From contig NZ_CP080572.1 in NCBI RefSeq assembly GCF_023746595.1, forward strand, positions 1,100,530 through 1,164,529: 64,000 nt of DNA. The letters run 5' to 3'. The notes beneath the pieces were generated by a model. It saw only the letters and a list, made by a program, of their open reading frames with translations. It made no database searches and was not told the DNA's origin. The translations under genes and the position numbers were made by a program. This DNA comes from Thermococcus argininiproducens. GTDB lineage: Archaea > Methanobacteriota_B > Thermococci > Thermococcales > Thermococcaceae. Positions 53,305 through 63,210 of this stretch are shown here, in pieces (the stretch's first letter is position 1; each line of letters opens with the position of its first letter).

Positions 53305-54816
53305 ATGGAACTAAGCTATCAAGAAAAGTTGACTCTCATCAAGCTCAAGGATTTAAAAAAAGTGAAATTTGAAGACCTTGTTAAAGAGACCAACCTTGAT
53401 CAAGTAGCAGTCATGAGGGCTATCCTATGGCTTCAAAGTAAGGGACTCGCACGACTACATGAAAGGCAGAAAAAAATTGTGAGGATCACAGAATTAGGAA
53501 GGAAATATGGCCAAATTGGGCTTCCAGAAAAAAGAGCTTTAAAACTCCTTGTGGAGAGAGGAAAGATAACTTTGGATGATCTCAAAGATGTGCTTAGTGA
53601 AGATGAACTCAGACCAATAATTGGGATTCTTAGGAAAGAAGGATGGGCTAATATTAAGAAGGAAGAGGGAGCTCTTGTTTTAGAGGCAACGGATAAGGCA
53701 AAAGAAGCTCTTTCTAAGGAGAGGCCTATTGATGTTGTCCTTAAACTTCTTGTAGAGAAGGGTGAAGTGGAGGCAAGAAATATTGAACGGATAATCCCTC
53801 TGAAAGATGTGAAAAGCAGAAAAATTGGAGAAGAAGATATAAAGTCAGAAAGAGAAGTAGAGATAACGGAAGAGGGATTAAAACTCGTGGAAATGGGGCT
53901 TGAATTAAAGAAAGAAGTTTCAATCCTAACTCCGGAGCTTATAAAGAGTGGAGAATGGAGAAATGTTGAATTTAAACGTTTTAACATACAAGCTCCTGTT
54001 AAAAGGGTCTATCCAGGTAAGAAGCAACCATATAGGGCGTTTTTGGATAAGATAAGAAGAAAACTCATAGAAATGGGATTCATCGAGATGAGTGCAGAGA
54101 GTTTAATTGAGACTCAATTCTGGAACTTTGATGCTCTGTTCCAACCTCAGAACCATCCAGCTAGAGATTGGACAGATACTTATCAGCTTAAGTATCCCAA
54201 GCATGGATACCTCCCAAGTGAAGAACTTGTAGAGAGAGTAAAAGCCTCCCATGAGTATGGATGGACTACCGGTTCAAGAGGCTGGGGCTATAAGTGGGAT
54301 CCAAGAACTGCTATGTTGTTAATGCCAAGAGCCCATGCAACTGCTTTAAGTGCAAGACAACTTGGTAAAGGTGTTCAAATACCTGGTAAGTATTTTGCCA
54401 TTCAAAGAGTTTTCAGACCTGATGTTTTGGATAGGACTCACCTTATAGAGTTTAACCAAGTGGATGGATTCGTGGTAGGAGAAGACTTAACATTCAAACA
54501 CCTTCTTGGAATACTGAAGCGGTTTGCCGTTGAAATAGCTGGAGCAAAGAAAGTAAAGTTCCTTCCTGATTATTACCCATTCACAGAACCTAGTGTTCAG
54601 ATGAGTGCATATCATGAGGAACTTGGATGGGTAGAGTTTGGAGGAGCAGGAATATTTAGAGAGGAAATGACAAAGCCACTAGGAATTGATGCTCCAGTTA
54701 TAGCTTGGGGAATTGGAATTGATAGACTGGCCATGTTTAAACTTGGAATAGATGATATACGGTACCTCTTTAGTTATGACCTAAAATGGTTGAGAGAAGC
54801 TAAATTAGTGTGGTGA
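53305..54816 (+). CDS. pheS: Phenylalanyl-tRNA synthetase alpha subunit
   Basis: Class II synthetase catalytic subunit of the archaeal/eukaryotic type, 503 residues. The N-terminal 200 residues are winged-helix tRNA-binding repeats ([20 protein letters not shown], in parts). The catalytic part has [29 protein letters not shown] and motif 3 [29 protein letters not shown] precedes the ATG at 53305. The pheT start follows six bases after the stop. Confidence 0.96.
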   Translation: MELSYQEKLTLIKLKDLKKVKFEDLVKETNLDQVAVMRAILWLQSKGLARLHERQKKIVRITELGRKYGQIGLPEKRALKLLVERGKITLDDLKDVLSEDELRPIIGILRKEGWANIKKEEGALVLEATDKAKEALSKERPIDVVLKLLVEKGEVEARNIERIIPLKDVKSRKIGEEDIKSEREVEITEEGLKLVEMGLELKKEVSILTPELIKSGEWRNVEFKRFNIQAPVKRVYPGKKQPYRAFLDKIRRKLIEMGFIEMSAESLIETQFWNFDALFQPQNHPARDWTDTYQLKYPKHGYLPSEELVERVKASHEYGWTTGSRGWGYKWDPRTAMLLMPRAHATALSARQLGKGVQIPGKYFAIQRVFRPDVLDRTHLIEFNQVDGFVVGEDLTFKHLLGILKRFAVEIAGAKKVKFLPDYYPFTEPSVQMSAYHEELGWVEFGGAGIFREEMTKPLGIDAPVIAWGIGIDRLAMFKLGIDDIRYLFSYDLKWLREAKLVW

Positions 54817-54822
54817 TGGAGG

Positions 54823-56505
54823 ATGCCAAAGTTCGATGTTGCTAAGCATGACTTGGAGAGGCTGGTAGGAAAGGAGTTCACAGTTGAAGAATGGGAAGAT
54901 CTTTTCCTCTATGCTAAATGCGAACTTGATGATCTCTGGGAGCATGAAGGTAAAATATACTTTAAAGCTGATGCTAAGGATACCAATAGGCCCGACTTGT
55001 GGAGTGCTGAGGGTATAGCTAGACAAGTGCGTTGGGCCCTAGGAATGACAAAGGGCCTACCACGCTACGAAATTGAGAAAAGTGACGTGGTAGTTTACGT
55101 TGACGAGAAACTTAAGGACATAAGACCATATGGAGTTTATGCTATAGTTGAGGGCCTTAAGTTAGATGAAGAAGCGTTGAAGCAGATTATCCAGTTGCAA
55201 GAGAAAGTTGCACTGACACTTGGCAGAAGAAGAAAGGAAGTTGCCATAGGAACATTTGACTTTGATAAACTTGAGCCTCCTTTCTATTATAAAGCATTAG
55301 AGCCTGAGAAAATAAAATTCATTCCCTTAAATAGTGAAGGAGAAATGACGGCAGATGAGATATTAGAAAAGCATGAAAAAGGAAAAGAATACGGTCACCT
55401 AATTAAGGGAAAACCCTACTATCCGTTACTTGTTGATAGTGGAGGAAATGTTCTTTCCATGCCTCCTGTTATAAATTCTGAGACTCATGGAAAGGTTACG
55501 GAGAATACTAGAAACATTTTCATAGATATTACTGGTTGGCACCTTGAGAAGATAATGCTTGCTCTAAATGTTATAGTAACTGCCTTAGCAGAGAGAGGAG
55601 GAAAAATAAAGAGTGTTAAGGTTGTTTACAAAGATTTTGAAGTAGAGAGCCCCGATTTAACTCCAAAAGAATTCGAGGTTGAGTTGGATTATATTAAAAA
55701 GCTTACTGGTGTTGAACTTAGTGATGAAGAGGTAAAAGACCTTCTTGAAAGGATGTTTTACGAAGTTGAGCTTGTTAATGGTAAAGCAAAATTGAAATAC
55801 CCTGCTTTTAGGAACGATATAATGCATCCAAGGGACGTCTTGGAGGACGTGCTTATAGCTTATGGGTATAATAATATTGAACCTGAAGAGCCTAAGTTAG
55901 CAGTTCAGGGGAAAGGAGATGATTTTATTGACTTTGAAAATGCAGTGAGGGACCTTATGGTGGGCTTTGGACTTCAGGAGGTCATGACTTTTAACTTAAC
56001 AAATAGAGAGGCACAGTTTGGCAAAATGAATATCCCTGAGGAGGACATAGTCGAGATAGAGAACCCCATAAGTCAGAAGTGGAGTGCCCTTAGAAGGTGG
56101 CTTTTACCAAGTTTGATGGAGTTCCTGGGCCAGAATACGCATGAAGAATATCCTCAAAAAATCTTTGAGGTTGGAAAGGTCACTTTGATTGATGAGAACA
56201 GGGAAACTAAGACAGTGAGTGAAAGCAAACTTGGTGTAGCTATAGCACATCCGAAAGTTACTTTTACTGAAGCCAAGGAGGTTCTTGATAGTTTGATGCA
56301 TCACTTGGGGGTAAAATATGAACTTAAAGAAATAGAATATGGCTCATTTATTCCTGGTAGGGCCGGAGAAATAATAGTGGAAGGAAAGAGCATTGGTATA
56401 ATCGGTGAGGTTCACCCACAAGTCTTGGAAAACTGGGGAATAGAGATGCCAGTAGCCGCTTTTGAAGTATTTCTAAGGCCATTCTATAGAGGAAGTTTTC
56501 TTTGA
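54823..56505 (+). CDS. pheT: Phenylalanyl-tRNA synthetase beta subunit
   Basis: Structural and editing subunit of the alpha2beta2 enzyme, archaeal type, 560 residues. It shows PKFDVAKHDLERLVG at the start, B3/4-type editing region (QLQEKVALTLGRRRKEVAIG, in parts), the B5 domain (YIKKLTGVELSDEEVKDLLERM, in parts), and the class II-like core ending GIIGEVHPQVLENWGIEMPVAAFE. GGTGATGGAGG precedes the ATG. It is co-transcribed with pheS. Confidence 0.96.
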   Translation: MPKFDVAKHDLERLVGKEFTVEEWEDLFLYAKCELDDLWEHEGKIYFKADAKDTNRPDLWSAEGIARQVRWALGMTKGLPRYEIEKSDVVVYVDEKLKDIRPYGVYAIVEGLKLDEEALKQIIQLQEKVALTLGRRRKEVAIGTFDFDKLEPPFYYKALEPEKIKFIPLNSEGEMTADEILEKHEKGKEYGHLIKGKPYYPLLVDSGGNVLSMPPVINSETHGKVTENTRNIFIDITGWHLEKIMLALNVIVTALAERGGKIKSVKVVYKDFEVESPDLTPKEFEVELDYIKKLTGVELSDEEVKDLLERMFYEVELVNGKAKLKYPAFRNDIMHPRDVLEDVLIAYGYNNIEPEEPKLAVQGKGDDFIDFENAVRDLMVGFGLQEVMTFNLTNREAQFGKMNIPEEDIVEIENPISQKWSALRRWLLPSLMEFLGQNTHEEYPQKIFEVGKVTLIDENRETKTVSESKLGVAIAHPKVTFTEAKEVLDSLMHHLGVKYELKEIEYGSFIPGRAGEIIVEGKSIGIIGEVHPQVLENWGIEMPVAAFEVFLRPFYRGSFL

Positions 56506-56533
56506 TCTTTCTTTTTGTCTTTTAATATGGAAT

Positions 56534-56635
56534 TCAAAAAGGGGAACTCTTTTGTAGAAATTTCTTTGCGAATGTAAACATGATATCAAAGTTAATTAGG
56601 GACTCTTGAATCTCAATATCCAGTTCAATGGTCAT
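56534..56635 (-). CDS. Possible 33-residue protein in the pheT-truA gap
   Basis: In the 308-base gap 56506-56813 the minus strand has an ATG at 56635 preceded by a very good site, GGGGGTG with six bases spacing. It encodes MTIELDIEIQESLINF followed by DIMFTFAKKFLQKSSPF and stops at 56534. It could be a tiny helical protein or the leftover start of a truncated gene. No homology is recognised. Nothing else gene-like is seen in the gap apart from the truA promoter. Confidence 0.35.
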   Translation of the reverse strand: MTIELDIEIQESLINFDIMFTFAKKFLQKSSPF

Positions 56636-56782
56636 TTTTTACACCCCCGAATTTTCTAAGAAAAAGAGGTTTTAGCTTTTGTCCTTCGTTTGTTGTCAAA
56701 TTTTCAAAAATGATGAACTATAAGATACATCAACTGGACATATTGACCTTGCTATTTGTAAACTACACTTTATCCCAATAAT

Positions 56783-56793
56783 CCTTTTATATT
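56783..56793 (+). promoter_or_regulatory. Promoter of truA
   Basis: CCTTTTATATT centred about 26 bases before the truA ATG at 56814, with no ribosome binding site in between, indicates a leaderless mRNA. Confidence 0.6.
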
Positions 56794-56813
56794 CTCCTAA
56801 TCATCTATCCAAT

Positions 56814-57614
56814 ATGAGAATAGCGTTAAAGATAGCCTACGATGGCACTGGGTTTTATGGGTTTCAACGACAGCCTGGGCTTCGAACAGTTGAGGGAGAA
56901 GTGATCAGGGTACTAAAAAAGCTCGGGATAATTGAGGATATTCGAGAAGCCAATTTCAAGGGGGCCTCTCGCACGGATAGGGGAGTTTCGGCATTTGGTA
57001 ATGTAATTGCGTTTGATACAAATAGACCGGATCTTACTGAACCAAGGATTTTAAATCACTATCTTAATGATGTATGGGTTTTGGGGAATGCAAGTGTCCC
57101 TGAGGATTTCCATCCAAGATTTTGGGCCATGGGTAAGGTTTACCGCTACTATCTTTTTAATGAAGGAATTGATTTAGTAAAACTTAAATCGTGTGCTGAG
57201 CTCTTTATTGGAGAACATGATTTCTCAAATTTTGCTCGTCTTGAAGAGTTTAAAAATCCTGTACGGGTTATACGGAGAATTGATGTGATTCCCAGAGGGA
57301 GGATAATCATGATAGAAGTTGAAGGAGAGAGTTTTCTTTGGGAGATGGTGAGAAGAATAGTCACTGCTCTTAAATTCTGTGGAATGGGAATTTTTTCGGA
57401 AGAAGAGATAAGTTTTATGTTAAAAGAAAAAGTGGATAAAAAACTCCCTCCAGCCCCTCCGGAAAATCTTGTCTTATGGCAAATCAAGTATGAAAATATA
57501 GAGTTTAAGAAAGATAGTTATGCAATTGAAAAAGTTAAAAGAGAATTTTTTGAAAGGTTTAGGATGCACCTAACAAGAGCGGCAATCTTTGAGGACTGGA
57601 TTACTTCTTTATAA
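56814..57614 (+). CDS. truA: tRNA pseudouridine synthase A (positions 38-40)
   Basis: A 266-residue pseudouridine synthase for the anticodon stem of tRNA. IAYDGTGFYGFQRQPGLRTVEGE starts the domain (in parts), the catalytic Asp lies in KGASRTDRGVSAFGNV, and GESFLWEMVRRIV is the second conserved box. Initiation is leaderless at ATG 56814. The end overlaps the convergent helicase gene by 14 bases. Confidence 0.95.
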   Translation: MRIALKIAYDGTGFYGFQRQPGLRTVEGEVIRVLKKLGIIEDIREANFKGASRTDRGVSAFGNVIAFDTNRPDLTEPRILNHYLNDVWVLGNASVPEDFHPRFWAMGKVYRYYLFNEGIDLVKLKSCAELFIGEHDFSNFARLEEFKNPVRVIRRIDVIPRGRIIMIEVEGESFLWEMVRRIVTALKFCGMGIFSEEEISFMLKEKVDKKLPPAPPENLVLWQIKYENIEFKKDSYAIEKVKREFFERFRMHLTRAAIFEDWITSL

Positions 57615-58965
57615 TCTTTTCGAGTTCTTTGTCGTAGTATTTTCCATAATACTGCTTCAGGGCTTTTTGTCTCTCTATGAAGTGAGTAAAGAGCAGAGGG
57701 TCTTCATCTTTTATATCTACTATAATTGCATTACTGCCTCCTTTGGGCCTCAAGGCTCTTCCTATCGTCTGGATTGTCATAATATCGCTTTTTCCTCCAC
57801 CTGCAAGGATTATAGCCGAAATTTCTGGAATGTCCACACCTTCCTTTAATAATGTAGATATAAGTACATTAATTTCTCCATTTCTAAACTTTTCAAAAAT
57901 TTCCCATCTGTTTGGAGTTTGGGAGCTTAGAAATTCTGCATTTATACCTTTCTTTTTGAGCATTTCTATCAGTATTTTGCCATGTTCTATTCGTTTTACG
58001 TCGATTAGTACTCTGTGTCCTTGCTTTGCAAGCTTATATGCAGTTTTCACTATTGCCTTGTTTCTTTCTTCATTTTCCATTATTATCTCTTCATAGAGCT
58101 CTTTGTATCGTTCTGCCAGAGGGGGCATTGAAGATTCGTATCCTATTATCATGAATCTCGGCTTTGCCAAAAACTTTTCTTTAATTAGATCTTCGGCCTT
58201 TATTTCATAAATAATCGGTCCAATGGCCCCTTCTATCTTCAGTTCCTCACCCTTAATCCTTCTCCAGGGGGTTGCAGATAATCCGAATCTAAATTTTTGG
58301 GGAAGGCTAATTCCAAGCTCATAGAACTTTTCAGCGGCCGAAGTCCTGTGGCATTCGTCAAACATTAGAATTGCATACTGTTTTTTGAGTTTGTTCACTC
58401 CTCTTGAAAGCAGAGTTTGTATCATAGCTACAGTTACAGGTTTCTCATCCCAGTTATTATCTCCCACGAGTCCTGGTTCTATTCCCAAAACTTCTCTAAT
58501 ATTATCGGCCCATTGGTAAAGAAGTTCTTTTGTGTGTACCACTACCAAAGTTGATAAGTTAAGTTCATAAATAAGTCTAAGTCCTATTATGGTTTTTCCA
58601 CTTCCCACAGGAAGGGCTAAAACTCCCATGCTTGTTCTTAAAGCTTTTTTAACCGCCCTTTGTTGATATCTTCTAAGTTGATATTTGTCGTTCCAAGTTC
58701 CGTTTATCTCGACACCTGTAATTTCTCGTTCATCAATAATTCTGACTCTATATCCTTTAGAATTAAGAAGGGCCTTTACTCTTGGAATTAGCCCCACCGG
58801 AAAGGACTTTGCGTGGGGATTATAAAGACTTTCAGGTTTTTCCCATTTACCGAAACTTTTTCTATATGTTAATTCCTCATATATCATAAAGTATACTTTG
58901 GGATCTGCTTTCTCCACATATGCCAATGCAGACTTATCCGGAATTCTTAATGTTACTACCCTCAT
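57601..58965 (-). CDS. XPB/Rad25-like DNA helicase
   Basis: SF2 helicase of 454 residues resembling archaeal XPB. LRRYQQRAVKKAL leads into Walker A LPVGSGKT; motif II is MFDECH (DECH instead of DEAH); motif III SATPWRR; motif VI QTIGRALRPKG. The N-terminal about 90 residues likely form the damage-recognition domain. No Bax1 nuclease partner is adjacent. It acts in DNA opening for repair, by family. The ATG at 58965 follows CTATGA only, so translation start is by alignment. Confidence 0.9.
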   Translation of the reverse strand: MRVVTLRIPDKSALAYVEKADPKVYFMIYEELTYRKSFGKWEKPESLYNPHAKSFPVGLIPRVKALLNSKGYRVRIIDEREITGVEINGTWNDKYQLRRYQQRAVKKALRTSMGVLALPVGSGKTIIGLRLIYELNLSTLVVVHTKELLYQWADNIREVLGIEPGLVGDNNWDEKPVTVAMIQTLLSRGVNKLKKQYAILMFDECHRTSAAEKFYELGISLPQKFRFGLSATPWRRIKGEELKIEGAIGPIIYEIKAEDLIKEKFLAKPRFMIIGYESSMPPLAERYKELYEEIIMENEERNKAIVKTAYKLAKQGHRVLIDVKRIEHGKILIEMLKKKGINAEFLSSQTPNRWEIFEKFRNGEINVLISTLLKEGVDIPEISAIILAGGGKSDIMTIQTIGRALRPKGGSNAIIVDIKDEDPLLFTHFIERQKALKQYYGKYYDKELEKIIKK

Positions 58966-59112
58966 AGCAACTCAAATAGGACTTTTGGGAATTCTCCTTT
59001 ATAGGTTTTTCTCTATCTTTCTGAAAAATATTCAATAGAAATATATGAAATAAATGAAATGTTCCAAAAAGTTTATCATAAGCTCAGAGTAATTTTGAAA
59101 AGGTGATAGCAG

Positions 59113-60378
59113 ATGCTCAGAGAGATACTTACTCAATTTCAAGATGAAACGATAGTTATTGATAAACCAATTAATAAGAAATTTGAAATAACCAAATATC
59201 TCCTTCAGCACAAAGATCAGCCGATTCTTTTTAGGAATGTGGATGGATGGGAAGTTATGGGGAATCTTTGGAGTACTAGAGAAAGAATATCTAAATATCT
59301 GGGGATAAAGAGGTCAGAACTTCTTCATTTTATGATGAAGGCAATGGATACTCCCAGGCCTTATAAAGAGGTTAGTGAAGCAGAGTTCTTTAAGAATTCC
59401 ACAAAAGACTTCTCACTTAAAGACCTCCCTGTGCCTCATTATTTCCCAAAAGATGGTGGTCAGTACTTTACTTCGGCTATCTATATAGCTAAGGATGGGG
59501 ATTTTGTAAACCTCTCGTATCACAGGACAATGGTAAGAGATGAGAAAACTGCCACGGTAAGACTCGTTCCAAGACATCTTTATGCGATGTGGAAAGAAAA
59601 AGCGGAGCATGGCGAGGAGCTTGATGTAAGGATAATTGTCGGTAATCCTATCCATATATTACTCGCTGCAGCTACAAGTCCACAATATGGAGTTAGCGAG
59701 TTAAACATAGCATCAGCGATGAGAGAAATGGCCTTCGGGAAACCTTTGGAAGTTGTGGAGGTGAAGGGGATCCCTGTCCCGGTAGAGAGTGAATTTGTCT
59801 TTGAGGCAAAAATTCTTCCTGAACTTGACAAGGAGGGCCCCTTTGTCGATATAACTGGGACATATGATATAGTTAGAGAACAACCAGTAGTAGTATTTGA
59901 GAAAATGTATCATGTTGAAAAGCCGATTTTTCATGCTTTGTTTTCAAGTGGATATGAACATTACATGCTTATGGGTCTTCCTAAGGAGCCTCAGATATAC
60001 AAAACTGTCAAGCAAGTAGTTCCAAAGGTTCATGGAGTAAGACTCACAGAGGGAGGAGCAATGTGGCTCCACGCAGTTGTAAGCATCACAAAGCAGCACG
60101 ATGGCGATGGGAAAAATGCTATTTTGGCTGCGTTCTCTGGCCACCCAAGTCTAAAACATGTGGTGGTTGTGGACGAAGATATTGATATTTACGATGACAG
60201 AGACATAGAGTGGGCAATAGCTACTCGCTTCCAAGCGGATAGAGACCTCGTTGTAATCCCCAACGCTCGCGGTTCTTCCCTCGATCCCTCGGGAGAGAGG
60301 GGCTTTACTGCGAAGTGGGGCATTGATGCTACAAAGCCTTTGGATAGAAAGGAAGAGTTTGAGAGGGCAAAAATATAA
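59113..60378 (+). CDS. UbiD-family decarboxylase (likely anhydromevalonate phosphate decarboxylase)
   Basis: Prenylated-FMN-dependent decarboxylase of 421 residues. The family core is seen in [21 protein letters not shown] (in parts), [33 protein letters not shown] and [11 protein letters not shown]. In archaea, members of this size decarboxylate trans-anhydromevalonate 5-phosphate in the modified mevalonate pathway. HMG-CoA reductase in this window supports, but does not prove, that assignment. AAAGGTGATAG precedes the ATG. The dehydratase and UbiX partners are elsewhere. Confidence 0.88.
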   Translation: MLREILTQFQDETIVIDKPINKKFEITKYLLQHKDQPILFRNVDGWEVMGNLWSTRERISKYLGIKRSELLHFMMKAMDTPRPYKEVSEAEFFKNSTKDFSLKDLPVPHYFPKDGGQYFTSAIYIAKDGDFVNLSYHRTMVRDEKTATVRLVPRHLYAMWKEKAEHGEELDVRIIVGNPIHILLAAATSPQYGVSELNIASAMREMAFGKPLEVVEVKGIPVPVESEFVFEAKILPELDKEGPFVDITGTYDIVREQPVVVFEKMYHVEKPIFHALFSSGYEHYMLMGLPKEPQIYKTVKQVVPKVHGVRLTEGGAMWLHAVVSITKQHDGDGKNAILAAFSGHPSLKHVVVVDEDIDIYDDRDIEWAIATRFQADRDLVVIPNARGSSLDPSGERGFTAKWGIDATKPLDRKEEFERAKI

Positions 60379-60388
60379 CTTCCTCTCT

Positions 60389-61171
60389 TTATTTAATCTC
60401 AAGCGACAGAATCTTTGACTTCTTCGTCGCTGCGTCCACGGCTTTCATTATTGCTGTCCTAAACCTACTATCTTCAAGCTCAAAGATGCCATCTATCGTA
60501 GTTCCTCCCGGAGTTATCACCATGTCCCTTATCTGGGCTGGGTGGAGGTTGGTTTCAAGCAAAAGCTTTGCTGTACCTAAGAGTGTTTGAGCAGCCGCTA
60601 AAAGTGCAGTATCTCTTGGAAGGCCCACTTTTAGTCCCCCATATATCAACGATTCAAGGAACACTGAGACATAGGCTGGTCCAGAACCACTTAATCCGGT
60701 TATAGCATCCATATACTCTTCGTCAACTCTAACACACCTACCAAAAGCCCTAAATATTTTCTCAACAAGTTCAATTTCCTTCCTATCTAAATCATCAGCT
60801 GTATACGCGGTAAAAGACTCTTTCACAAGAACCGCTATATTTGGCATTGCTCTCACAAGTTTTGCAGCTGTCAACCTCTTAAGGAAGTTCAGCGAGAGAC
60901 CCGCAGCAAATGAAATGAGAATTTTCCCTTCAACAGCAGGATTTATCTCTTCGAGGACTTTTCTGACTTTGTTTGGCTTTACTGCGAGAATAATTACATC
61001 TGCTTTTTCAGCAGCGACTTTATTATCATTCGAGACATCAACCCCGTAATTCTCAAGCCACTCCACCTTTTCGACCTTCCTCCTTGTTGCCACCACCCCA
61101 TACCCCTCTTCAGCCAGGGCTTTTGCAACGGCGCTCCCTATAGTTCCAGCTCCTATCACAGCTATCCTCAT
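60389..61171 (-). CDS. proC: Pyrroline-5-carboxylate reductase
   Basis: Last step of proline synthesis, NAD(P)H-dependent, 260 residues. The Rossmann loop is IAVIGAGTIGSAVA, NADP-discriminating VATRRK follows, and the conserved C-terminal domain has DAITGLSGSGPAYVS and VITPGGTTIDGI. AGGTGGTGAG precedes the ATG at 61171, with TATA-like ATTATAAGTT near 61220. The gene stands beside the histidine operon. Many Thermococcales need proline or lack a clear proC, so its presence is notable. Confidence 0.95.
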   Translation of the reverse strand: MRIAVIGAGTIGSAVAKALAEEGYGVVATRRKVEKVEWLENYGVDVSNDNKVAAEKADVIILAVKPNKVRKVLEEINPAVEGKILISFAAGLSLNFLKRLTAAKLVRAMPNIAVLVKESFTAYTADDLDRKEIELVEKIFRAFGRCVRVDEEYMDAITGLSGSGPAYVSVFLESLIYGGLKVGLPRDTALLAAAQTLLGTAKLLLETNLHPAQIRDMVITPGGTTIDGIFELEDSRFRTAIMKAVDAATKKSKILSLEIK

Positions 61172-61426
61172 AACTCACCACCTGGTGTCAGCTTAGTGGT
61201 GGCATTTTGCCGTAACTTATAATATTTTTCAAAATGCTTTTGAATTTTTGACAATATTATAGAAATGTCTGTACAACATCTTGATAAAGTGCCAATTCTT
61301 TAAAACTATCAAATATTGCAATTAAAAATCTGCCTTCTCTGTTCTAAAGGGTGAGGATTTCAGATAGTAAAAATGAAAGATATTTATGCAAAAACATCAA
61401 TGAGCTGCAGCTATTGTCAAAACACT

Positions 61427-62167
61427 TTACATACGCTTCCCTAGTAGCTCTTCTATAGCCTTATTCACGTCTTTAACATCCCTGCCAATCATCATAAACT
61501 CAAAATTCTCTCCGTATTCCTTTTTGTAATTTTCCACCAAAAGGCTGTCGTTTATAGTATCACCTATGTAAACTCCGTTTTCTCCTCTAACCAGATGCCA
61601 AAGGGCTTTTGGATCTGGTTTAATATAAAGCTCTCTTGTAACTGCACTTTCAAAATGAAAGCCAATGAGTTCTTCGGCTAATTTAAGCTCAAGTCTGTTC
61701 CTTCCAGTTATAACAGCAAGCTTAAACTTTTCACTTGCTCTTTCTAGGAGCTCTCTCTTGACTATCGGTTTCTCTTTCTTCCATAGGCCATCAAAATCAA
61801 AAGCTCTCTCTTTATAGTATTCACCCAGGTAAAAGGTGTTGAAAATTCTTTCAATTTCATCCGGCTCAACAATAGTCCCAAACCTTTTCCTGACCCATTT
61901 TATTCCTTCTCCTTCAGGAAAACACTCAACGAACTCTTCTACATTACCATTTAGGGCAAATCCTATTAAAGCTTCACTGACTTTAAAATCGTCTCCAAAT
62001 GCCCCTTTTCTCCTCAGCTTCCTTATAATTTCTACGTCAATCTCTTTTTCTCTGCCGAGCTCCTTTAGGAAGTATTCCACTGTGAACTTTGTTGCTAAGT
62101 CGTAGCTCTCGCTCACGTCAATTAAAACACCGTCAACATCAAAGATTAGCCATTTTAGCTCCTTCAT
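61427..62167 (-). CDS. HAD-family phosphatase of the histidine operon (probable histidinol-phosphatase)
   Basis: A 246-residue HAD subfamily IA hydrolase. Motif I is FDVDGVLIDVS, motif II is VITGRN, lysine in KPDPKALW, and motif IV GDTINDSLL. It follows hisC by 35 bases. HAD enzymes of this type have been shown to be histidinol-phosphatases in Thermococcus onnurineus, and archaea lack the usual HisB/HisJ in many cases, so this is the likely missing step. The intergenic stretch 61172-61426 upstream of proC and past this gene holds promoter signals but no other gene I trust. Confidence 0.85.
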   Translation of the reverse strand: MKELKWLIFDVDGVLIDVSESYDLATKFTVEYFLKELGREKEIDVEIIRKLRRKGAFGDDFKVSEALIGFALNGNVEEFVECFPEGEGIKWVRKRFGTIVEPDEIERIFNTFYLGEYYKERAFDFDGLWKKEKPIVKRELLERASEKFKLAVITGRNRLELKLAEELIGFHFESAVTRELYIKPDPKALWHLVRGENGVYIGDTINDSLLVENYKKEYGENFEFMMIGRDVKDVNKAIEELLGKRM

Positions 62168-62202
62168 TAGTTAACCCCCTGAATTATAGCTCATGCAGGC
62201 AA

Positions 62203-63210
62203 TCAATAATCTTTTTCCAAAAACTCCTTCAACACTTTAATCAGCTCGTCGTTTTCCTCCTTTCTGCCTACGGTAACCCTTATGTGACCGTCCAGCCTTC
62301 CACCAAGCTTTCTCACCACGATACCTCTATCAAGAAGAAATTCATAGGCATTCAAGCACATAAGCAGAAAGTTTGCTTCGCTTGGATATGCGTGGTCTTT
62401 GAACTCTTTGTAAATCCTTTCGCGCTCTTTAATTATGTAATTGATGTTTTGTTTAACTAAATCATAATGGTCAAGCATAAGCTCTGCTATCTTCATTGAA
62501 AGAGAGTTCAGCGCAAAGGGGGTTTTGATTCGGTGAAGATAGTCTATTATCTCTTTACTTGCGACTGCATAACCAACCCTAATCCCGGCAAGCCCAAAAG
62601 CCTTTGAGAATGTTCTCAGAACTATTAAATTGTCGTAGTCATTGACCAAATCAACGTTACTGCTCTTTGCAAACTCTATATACGCTTCATCTAAAACCAC
62701 GGGGACACCGGTTTCAAGGACGCTTATTATCTTTTCCCTCTCTTGAGTGTTGCCCGTGGGGTTGTTTGGAGAGCAGATAAAGATAGTCTTGGCGTTTTCT
62801 GCATAATCCTCGATGTTCTGGAGCTTAAAGCGTTCATCCAATGGAACATCAACTAAATCAATCCCCTCCAGCTTTGCAAAGAAGTCATACATTCCAAAGG
62901 TCGGGGAACTTATGACTATGTTCTCTCCTTCAAAGAGCTTCAAAATTAGGCTTATCAGTTCGTCACTCCCGTTTCCAACTATTACGTTTTCCTTTTCAAA
63001 CCCTAAAAACTCGGCTATCCTCTCTCTTAAAGGATCAGAGGTGATGTGTGGATAGCGGTTGAAGGGGAGGTTTTTAAGCTCTTCGAAGATTTCTTCCTTA
63101 ATCTCCGCCGGAACATCAAAGGGGTTCTCGTTCTTATCGAGCCAGATTCTATAGTTTCCCTCTAAAACATTATACGGCTTAAAGTCCTTAACTACTCCAC
63201 TGACCTTCAC
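62203..63210 (-). CDS. hisC: Histidinol-phosphate aminotransferase
   Basis: PLP enzyme of 335 residues in histidine synthesis. WLDKNENPFDVP near the N-terminus, GNGSDELISLI, CSPNNPTGNTQ, VLDEAYIEF and the PLP lysine in LRTFSKAFGLAGIRVGYA are all present. It starts with GTG at 63210, overlapping the hisIE stop (GTGA), with GGAGGAGAAGG just upstream. Leftward operon hisF-hisIE-hisC-HAD. Confidence 0.96.
   Translation of the reverse strand: MKVSGVVKDFKPYNVLEGNYRIWLDKNENPFDVPAEIKEEIFEELKNLPFNRYPHITSDPLRERIAEFLGFEKENVIVGNGSDELISLILKLFEGENIVISSPTFGMYDFFAKLEGIDLVDVPLDERFKLQNIEDYAENAKTIFICSPNNPTGNTQEREKIISVLETGVPVVLDEAYIEFAKSSNVDLVNDYDNLIVLRTFSKAFGLAGIRVGYAVASKEIIDYLHRIKTPFALNSLSMKIAELMLDHYDLVKQNINYIIKERERIYKEFKDHAYPSEANFLLMCLNAYEFLLDRGIVVRKLGGRLDGHIRVTVGRKEENDELIKVLKEFLEKDY

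Noticed and set aside
61373-61442. Plus-strand mini frame of about 23 codons with two cysteines
   Set aside because: It has no clear ribosome site, overlaps the end of the HAD gene, and resembles random sequence.
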